Below, piece after piece: positions 58,501-64,000 of a stretch of 64,000 bases of DNA; positions within the stretch are counted from its first letter, which is position 1, and each line of letters begins with the position of its first letter. Where the stretch lies: the NCBI GenBank assembly GCA_008828725.1, contig MEHQ01000164.1, positions 311,792 through 375,791 on the forward strand, in the 5' to 3' direction. Source of the DNA: Saccharina japonica. Taxonomy: Eukaryota > Sar > Phaeophyceae > Laminariales > Laminariaceae. Both the position numbers and the translations under genes were made by a program. The notes beneath the pieces were generated by a model that made no database searches, had not been told where the DNA came from, and worked only from the letters and a program-made list of their open reading frames with translations.

Positions 58501-61018
58501 GCAAGCTCGACTAGGCGTACTTACGAGTCTGGTCGCCGATCGTGAAGTACGTTTCGCAGGCTGATGGGTTGTCAGGCGTTTTCGGCGTCGAGTGATTCGG
58601 AGCGTTTTATGGCCTGGGCGTTGATCGAGTTTGCCTCGTGGTGTTCTGCGTCGGACGTTAACTTGGCCAATACTATTTCCGGGAAACACGCGACGGTGCA
58701 GTCTTTTCACTGATTGAGGGTAAGAGGGTAGCTGCGTGTAATGGCTCCCGTGGTCCAGTGTGCGCTCAGGGGCATTGTACGGGCCCACGTGACGGCAGGG
58801 GCGCCACGCCGCGTCCGCTTACCGGTGTCTTTCGGTATGCTTCTCGTGGGGGAAACTCTCATTCCCACGTAGGGCCCGGAGGGGAAGGTTTTGTGGCTGT
58901 GTCTGTGTCTGAGCTGCTCCCTGATGAAGGTATCGGACAATCTGTTCGCCGCTGATTCGAAGGTGGGCCACACTATGCACGGCCTGACGCGGGGTGACGT
59001 AGTGGTTCTCGCCAAGGGCATACATTTGGGAAACACGCGAGGCCAACAGCCTGACAAGGTAAAGGCGCGGTTTAAAGGGCATACGGGGATCAGAAACAGG
59101 TTGGCAGTTTGCGCGTGCGGACTCGAAGCGAGGTTCGCGGGCCAAGGTCGCAGGCGGCGGCGCCGTTGCACTTATGTTCGAGTTGATATAATGTTTCCCT
59201 AATTTGCCCGACCATGCCCCCCTTTCCTCGTATCGATGTGGCAAGGCCGTAAACGTGGCTAGGTATGGCGGTGCCCTTCGAGCAATCGAGGAGGTGGTAG
59301 CGAGGTCAGGGTGGAATCCCGATGAGTTGGTCCTGCACTCGTTACGTATAGGAGGAGCGACCACGCTCGCGGAGGGGGGAGACATAGCAAATCGAGTTAT
59401 CCAGAGAGAGGGGAGGTGGAGGTCCGACGCGTACTAGGTGTACACGCTTAATAACAAACAGTGCTAACCCTTAAAGCCAGGAATGTGTCTGCCGCCCCAC
59501 CCCCCCTATTGTTGCTTTCGAAGGGGGGGGGGGGGGGGGCACGAGTAGCTGGGGTTATGGACAATTTTGCCTTTCTTCCGATATGGTTTTACTTGAGTTA
59601 GATCGGACGAGTCTAACTGTACCGTACCATTCGGAGGCTTGGCCATCCGAGACAACTGTAGGCCGTCCTAGTTAAGAACCCGGCTGGTGTCATAGTTGCG
59701 CGAGAGACATAAGCTACGATGGTCGAGATACTCAGGGAACTGCAGTAAGCTACGACACTGGTATCTGGCTGAGGGGAGAAACCTCTCTCTCCCACGACTA
59801 AGGAAACGATAATGATAATGCAATTCGAAAGACATACAAAAAAGTTACTTCGTCTTTCTGCTTTTGTTGCTGCACGTTTTGCGTAAAACGCACACAAACC
59901 GTATCTGGTACAAAAACTTACGAACCCGCGGTTTAGTCGTACTCCTAAGGTACACCGTAGAGACATAATTTGGAAAAAACGATTTATGTCATGCCGCAGA
60001 AAAAGGCGAGAGTCCGGGTTTGTGTGTATCCATACGGCGCCCCGTTGAGAAAATACGATGATAGACGTTTCTTTCTACGGGGACTAGAACCGCACTATAT
60101 AAACACACATTTAACACGGGGAACCGCGGCGAACCGCACCTTACGGTTTCATGTGTAAATGGCGCACATAACCTTACCGAATGGCTTGCAGTGTGACGCT
60201 TGCGATTTTAGGGGCAGCACTGTTTGCCAAATCGTTTCCATCAGACCAGGGTCCTTAACTTAATATCGTTGGAGTACTATATGTTCACAATGCTCTTCGT
60301 GAAACCCCCATTTCGATGTTGAGATCGTTCATCGGGTAGCACATCTAGCATGTATCAATATCAGTTTTATGGAGACTTACTATTAGTATATAGCTCCTTA
60401 AGACATGCGCCTCGAATAAAATGGCATATTATACACCTGCCACAGCTCGTGTAATATCTGAAAGCCGCACCGAACTGAGCCGCAGCATTTCCGTATTGTG
60501 AAAACCGCAACGAACCACACCGTAAGATTTTTCCGAGTTCATAAGCCGGACCGTAAGATTTTAGACATCTCAAGCCCGCACCGCACGGGCGGACAACTGT
60601 AAATAACGCTGAAAAATACTCGTGACACGTACGCGATTCGGAGGGAAATGTCCATTTGGCATCTCCCCATCTTGGTGCACCACTATAATTCATGACATGT
60701 GCTTACCGCATTGACAGCATCATAGCCATACTCGCCGCGTGGGCAAAGAAAGGCGTTGTCTGTGAAGGAGACGTTGGCATACTCAATGCGGGATGACGCA
60801 AATATGCGTGCAACAAACATTGCCATGCCCTCGTTATCAGCCTTGTTGCCCTCGAAGCTTGTACTGACGAGATCAAGAGCCCCCGCGGAGTAGACAGCTC
60901 CTCCGTTACCTGACAAGTTGCGGGTGAAAAACAGGTTACGCGACAATTTATCTTCTGCATCAACTACGCTCTGAAGCGACTTGTTGCATTTACTGGCGGG
61001 ACGCACAACGACAAATAG
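45533..61018 (-). CDS. Gene B: beta-helix / Cys-rich stalk / polytopic membrane protein, 3' half
   Basis: Four exons join in frame: 61018-60707 (phase 0/0), 48858-48573 (0/1), 48011-47710 (1/0) and 46570-45533 (to the stop). All have AG acceptors and GTAAGC, GTGAGT or GTATGC donors. The order is the last beta-helix turns (SGNGGAVYSAG, FEGNKADNEG, FTDNAFLCPRGEY), a Cys-rich stalk (FETVCKGC, KGYFRTSNES, ECYRSEACVGG, QYCADGYKGP-YCAVC), then a membrane domain with about nine or ten hydrophobic helices and a short polar tail. This architecture is known from large brown-algal and other stramenopile 'Pmp-like' proteins; ligand and function are unknown. About 645 residues are visible. Upstream exons (signal peptide, earlier rungs) lie right of the window. 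All four exons are intact, so the gene is probably functional. Confidence 0.8.
47477..47494. repeat. Poly-C tract (18 bases) in gene B intron
   Basis: Uninterrupted C run between the last two exons of gene B. The rest of this 1.14-kb intron (46571-47709) shows nothing notable. Confidence 0.85.
47710..48011 (-). CDS. Gene B exon: stalk end and first membrane helices
   Basis: 302 nt, acceptor CATGCAG, donor GAG|GTATGC. It reads CAVCKEGFSPGFAYSCKKC, then a first helix (IALMLTVAVVALLLVAM) followed by a basic segment (RLRRWR), which places the positively charged side inside. A loop follows, then the second helix begins (SAIKIVVVVWQVVYE). Phase 0 end. Confidence 0.82.
48573..48858 (-). CDS. Gene B exon: Cys-rich stalk
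   Basis: 286 nt, acceptor GAACAG, donor CCAT|GTGAGT (phase 1). It starts NVSRFETVCKGC directly after YDAVNA of the preceding exon. It contains LTLEKGYFRTSNES, IIECYRSEACVGG and GQYCADGYKGP, the conserved Cys framework that precedes the membrane domain in this family. The split codon restores Tyr in GPYCAVC. Confidence 0.8.
49176..49371. repeat. Short inverted-end repeat with CCGCACCGTA motifs
   Basis: The ends ACGGTGCGGGTTT and AAACCCGCACCGT are inverted. Inside are several CCGCACC, CCGTAGGA and GATTTCTGA motifs. Similar motifs (CCGCACCGAACTGAGCCG, CACCGTAAGATTTT) lie at 60445-60600 and 60120-60150. MITE-like or minisatellite. Confidence 0.5.
49685..49940. other. GC-rich island in gene B intron
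   Basis: About 70% GC against an AT-richer surround, so all plus frames stay open for about 100 codons. No domain is recognisable and no splice junctions support an exon. Origin unknown. Confidence 0.4.
49945..52260. other. Intron sequence without recognisable gene
   Basis: Part of gene B's large first intron. 50400-50460 is GTGGGTGGGT-rich and 51535-51560 and 51830-51880 are CCACCACCA-rich. No coding motif was seen. Confidence 0.45.
52262..52565. repeat. Minisatellite of ATC(T)AGATCGTGATATAT-type units
   Basis: About 10-14 irregular units of 18-37 bp built from TAGATCGTGATATATCGTC and variants. It lies inside the large intron of gene B. Confidence 0.8.
52570..53335. other. Intron sequence without recognisable gene
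   Basis: No motif was recognised. A GTGAGTGAGTGTGTGTG run occurs at 52817-52836. 53560-55500 downstream is likewise without a supported gene. Confidence 0.4.
53340..53556 (+). repeat. Dispersed repeat, copy 2 (matches 20700-20912)
   Basis: Partner of the copy at 20.7 kb in opposite orientation, ending in the same AGGTCTGAGCATTAGACCT near-palindrome. It lies inside the large first intron of gene B. Confidence 0.5.
54577..54625. repeat. Short degenerate CCCTAA/CCCCGA run
   Basis: Starts CCCTAACCCTAACTC and drifts into CCCCAATCCCGACCCCGA. Only two perfect telomere-type units are present. It is too short to be called an interstitial telomere. Confidence 0.5.
56320..57060 (+). pseudogene. DIRS reverse transcriptase region (fossil)
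   Basis: Contains the DIRS-type palm motifs SKIRMIHDLTF, LGHVLRVMIWRML, LLSKMNVEDAFRQISVEW and GYTFRDLVVVDRRLRF. These are the fingers/palm blocks leading toward the catalytic core. Part of a broken element. Confidence 0.75.
57930..58310 (+). pseudogene. DIRS RNase H-like region (fossil)
   Basis: ISDASGDAMGG resembles the first catalytic block of RNase H, and ITVLELLAMVVTARAF the second. It lies between the RT and recombinase parts, as expected for DIRS. Confidence 0.6.
58890..59440 (+). pseudogene. DIRS tyrosine recombinase, C-terminal region (fossil)
   Basis: Contains LHSLRIGGATTLAEGGD and VIQREGRWRSDAY, the H-x-x-R and following C-terminal blocks of DIRS/phage-type tyrosine recombinases. 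The downstream G-run (59524-59540) is outside recognisable coding sequence. Confidence 0.75.
59465..60700. other. Intron sequence between DIRS fossil and gene B exon
   Basis: Holds a G17 run (59524-59540) and degenerate CCGCACCGTAAGATTTT motifs at 60110-60150 and 60440-60600. No gene. Confidence 0.45.
60707..61018 (-). CDS. Gene B exon: last beta-helix turns and start of Cys-rich stalk
   Basis: 312 nt, 104 codons, acceptor CGTAG, donor GCG|GTAAGC. It contains LSGNGGAVYSAGALDLVSTS, FEGNKADNEG, IEYANVSFTDNAF and then LCPRGEYGYDAVNA. The Asn/Gly-rich turns are beta-helix rungs, and the CPRGEY motif opens the Cys-rich region. Unlike the gene A rungs, this exon bundles several turns. Confidence 0.75.
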
Positions 61019-62810
61019 CTACGAATACAGTAGAACTGTTTCCTCAGTTTGATGTGAAGCTTTGAAGAAATATAAGGCTCCAGCTGAAGCTCAGCGTGCG
61101 AAGCCCGGCCACGTCTAAACACGCCACGGAGTAAACGCTTGAATGGACCTGGACCGGATTGATTTCACAATCATAGCAGTTTTGTTGACTCAAACCATGA
61201 ACAATAAGAGTCTATACTGTAGAAAATTTGTGCAATTTCACCGATCGCCATAGTAAGTACGTGGTATTGCTTAGTCTAGCCCCCCTGCTCCGATGCCCGG
61301 GGCGCTCAACCAGGATAATTCACCCCCGTGCTGAGTGCGCTCTTAGCGCGGTTGCGATCCCGGCCATGAAATACTGTAAACGCAGAAGCTACTGCTGTTT
61401 ACCTGTTTATAGCTGGGCGTGTAAGGTGGTCAGGATTGTTCCTCAAAGGCCCCGATACTTTGGTTGTTATGGCGTGTTGAATAATTTTATATCGTGTGCT
61501 TCATTGTGGCCCAGGTGTTTTGGATTTTACTGCTGTAGCCACAACGCTACGATCGTGTTGTACGAATTGGTCGACTCTCGGTTTACTGCAGCCTTCTTGT
61601 GCACTTTCATCGATCATTCAAAGTATTGGAATAGCTGAGGTCTCCTTCCCCAGCCAGTGGTCCTACCCATACCTCTTTGTTCTCTGAAACTCTCTGTTTC
61701 CGCTTTGACTGGGGTCACATAACTCCTCCCTGTTAATTGTATCCCCCACACTTGATGTGCCTCATCTCTACCGTGAAGTGCACGCAGCCAAGCCTCCTTG
61801 AAAGCCCGGGGACAGGTAAATCGATGACTGCTGCGGAGCCAGTGTTTCTGTATTGGTGTAGACCGTCGTGGTTGCGATCGGATACCATCGTCGATACTTG
61901 CTCGTGGTCATACCGTGGCCCTTCGTACGTCTTCGAACTGCTGATCTTCATAATATAGCCTGCTGCTGACACTACTACGGACCTGCCTGCATAAACATAT
62001 ACCAGGTGTAAAATAGTGTTGAGCCCTCCCTATGACATGCAGGATACATATGTTTTATTCCGGGCCGGCCTCAGTATCGGAATATTGGCACTTCAATATC
62101 TCGGTGGTTTTCTATTTCTTCGAGCGCTCTCTTAGAGGATCGGCTTCGACGCCCCTCGCCCTTCGTTCCCCCCGTTTACCTCGCCGTGAACGCGTGAGGG
62201 GTGAGAGAGAGACAAACAAGAAGTAGGTACGATCTTGAAGTTTAGGAGGCTTGCTAGAACATTTGTTTAATCTTGACAGGGGGAGTGGGAGTGCGCAATA
62301 ATAAAAGGGTGACTTAAAAACATATTTACAGCAGTAGGAATCACATTTTGGCACTGTGGTAAGTGGTCAGCCCTTTGCATAGTTGTGTTTAACACGTACT
62401 TATTTTTTATTTATTGCTCACTTTTATCTGGATTTTAGTGTATAAACGGTCATCTCGCCAAGGTTTGGGGCGTTTTCGATTCTGATCGAAGTTCTGGAGA
62501 TCCGGTGTTTCACTTGTTTTTTACTATTAAACAACAATCTCACTTTTTGTGTGATAATATTCATCTTTAAATTAGGATGGGTTTGAAAACTTGAATCTGG
62601 TGTGGGGGCGCCGCCGTGCGGGAGATTCGTCCGAATACGGTTCGAACCTCTCCTATCATCCCCGAGTGAGTGTCTACGGTAGATGCACTCTACATTTGAC
62701 AGTGTTGCCGTATGTCGAGAGGATCGACTGCAACGCCCCTCGCCCTTCGTCCTCTGTTCAATGCCTCCCCGTGAACCGTGTGAACGCGTGCGAGATATTT
62801 TTGAGGATCA
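61019..62810. other. Upstream side of gene B exon, no exon recognised
   Basis: No rung-type exon (AG-GT...GGAG-GT) was found on the minus strand. A diverged direct repeat of about 60 bp (CGCCCCTCGCCCTTCGT, CCGTGAACGCGTG) occurs at 62135-62200 and 62718-62790. Confidence 0.45.
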
Positions 62811-62814
62811 GTTT

Positions 62815-63960
62815 GTACTTGGCACCGGGGGGCTACGGTTAATTAACCCGTGAGCGCACACGGGGCTCAAATCGAAACTACAAACATATTCACAGGAGCC
62901 ATCTGGTCATGACCACCAGGGGCCGCCTTGCCATAACGCCGGGCGGGGTCCCCGACACGACCGTCCGGGATAACTGTAAAAAATCTCTTGAGATTGGTGG
63001 AAATTACACCTTCCGAGACCGTTACAGCACTGTTCGTTGGGACCGTCGGTGCTACCGGGTTGCCACGACAGCAGTATGTGGGGTCGACGAAGAGGTGTCA
63101 TTCGGGAGCGGGCCACAGTCATCATCATCTATATATTTATATTGGAATGGCCGGCGGAAAAAGTTTGCTCCAATTGCCACCTCATCCATCACTCTGGGCC
63201 ACTAGAACGACGATTCTCGGGGTCGTTGAAAAACATCATCATCATCAGGACAGCTGGAACAACCGTTTCCGTGTCAGTGGACATCATCAGCTGGATCGTT
63301 AAGAGGGGCATCTGCATCCCAGGACCGCACCCACAACGGCATAATTTATTTGCTGTTTGTAGTACGTAGCACCATACGTTTCTTTGTATGGGAGAGCAGA
63401 CAGAAACGCGGTTCGGCTGCTAGTCTATTTATGCAATACTTGATGTAATAGCACCACATACATCTTTGCACAATGGGGGGCGGTCAAAATCGTGGCAGGT
63501 CGCTACAGTGAGTAGTTTATTTCTATTTCTTGGTCAACAAACTGATCGTTGAAAAATTGCTGAAATAGTTTTGCACGTTTTGTTTCTGCAGTTGATAATT
63601 GTTTAGAAGATAAGGAGATACAGCTCGTCAAGCGCAGTACAAACATTGGAATCCATTTTGTTTGTGGAATAAACCATACACTGGTAGATAACACTGTTCG
63701 ATGCGTCTCATAATATTTCAGAAATGATGCATACACGGCCAATATCGACTGCCCTAGTAGTGTTCGTAGTGTACGGAGCAAAACCGTACCGAGTATGTCT
63801 GTGTGGTAAATGTGTATTGAGACCTACACGGGTTCCAAGGTTCTGTGTGATATTTTCGGTTTGCATGCTATTGACAGGCCATGTGTCAAAACCCCATCAC
63901 AACAGTCACACGCCTTTGTGTCGTCAGGTTATGCATTTTAATTATTGTACTAGCTGTAGA
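62815..63960. repeat. Dispersed repeat of about 1.15 kb, copy 2
   Basis: Partner of 35640-36790, about 27 kb away, in the same orientation. It fills the right end of the window and would have to be crossed to find gene B's upstream exons. Confidence 0.65.
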
Positions 63961-64000
63961 ATGATAGATAATCCGTCGAAAACGAAGCACAGTAACGGTT

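Larger units (their letters stand above)
55600..59460 (+). mobile_element. DIRS-family (tyrosine-recombinase) retroelement fossil
   Basis: Plus strand, antisense within gene B's large intron. The parts, in order, are a GC-rich 5' region of uncertain coding value (about 55.6-56.25 kb), a reverse transcriptase (about 56.3-57.1 kb), an RNase H-like region (about 57.6-58.3 kb) and a tyrosine recombinase C-terminal part (about 58.9-59.44 kb). This domain order, with a recombinase instead of an integrase, marks DIRS. It is broken, with at least half a dozen breaks. Terminal repeats were not resolved. Its decay suggests an old insertion. Confidence 0.72.

Noticed and set aside
61733-61972. Minus-strand exon of gene B upstream of 61018
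   Set aside because: No rung motif, and splice sites are not convincing.

Overview
The window looks like nuclear DNA of a stramenopile alga, most likely a brown alga. I base this on two large minus-strand genes of the right-handed beta-helix / polytopic-membrane type (often annotated 'polymorphic outer membrane protein-like' in brown algae and relatives), on GT-AG introns of about 0.7 to 12 kb, and on a DIRS-type retroelement fossil with several DNA-transposon families. Exact species cannot be read from the sequence.

Layout. (1) 1-19.3 kb: the 5' part of gene A, minus strand. It starts with a signal-peptide exon at 19291-18859. At least six short exons follow, each encoding one 26-28-residue beta-helix rung and each phase 1 on both sides. 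The gene runs off the left edge. Its introns contain three diverged, tandemly repeated segments starting at 1, 5408 and 9745. The first also holds a hAT transposase relic (plus strand) and a 29-31-bp minisatellite. (2) 19.3-45.5 kb: no convincing host gene. It holds a direct repeat; a nested fold-back structure (23.2-27.5 kb) split by a 1.8-kb PIF/Harbinger-like element with TTA target duplications; a 28.6-30.1 kb satellite of about 210 bp built on CCCTC..GAGGG motifs; a 0.66-kb full palindrome (30.2-30.9 kb); a 0.7-kb inverted-repeat pair (32.6-34.5 kb); and a gag-only LTR fossil (37.2-41.6 kb) nested between a second pair of LTR-like repeats (34.5 and 41.7-42.2 kb). (3) 45.5-61.0 kb: the 3' half of gene B, minus strand. 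Four exons (61018-60707, 48858-48573, 48011-47710, 46570-45533) join in frame into the last beta-helix turns, a cysteine-rich stalk and a C-terminal domain of about nine or ten membrane helices. The 11.8-kb first intron carries a broken DIRS-family fossil (about 55.6-59.45 kb, plus strand). (4) 61.0-64 kb: no supported exon; a 1.1-kb dispersed repeat fills the right end.

Genes A and B are head-to-tail relatives: A shows the N-terminal half and B the C-terminal half of the same architecture (secreted beta-helix ectodomain, Cys-rich stalk, polytopic membrane domain), so they probably encode cell-surface proteins. The most notable feature is the one-rung-one-exon design of gene A, in which any rung exon can be duplicated, lost or skipped without changing frame; intact and decayed rung exons lie side by side.
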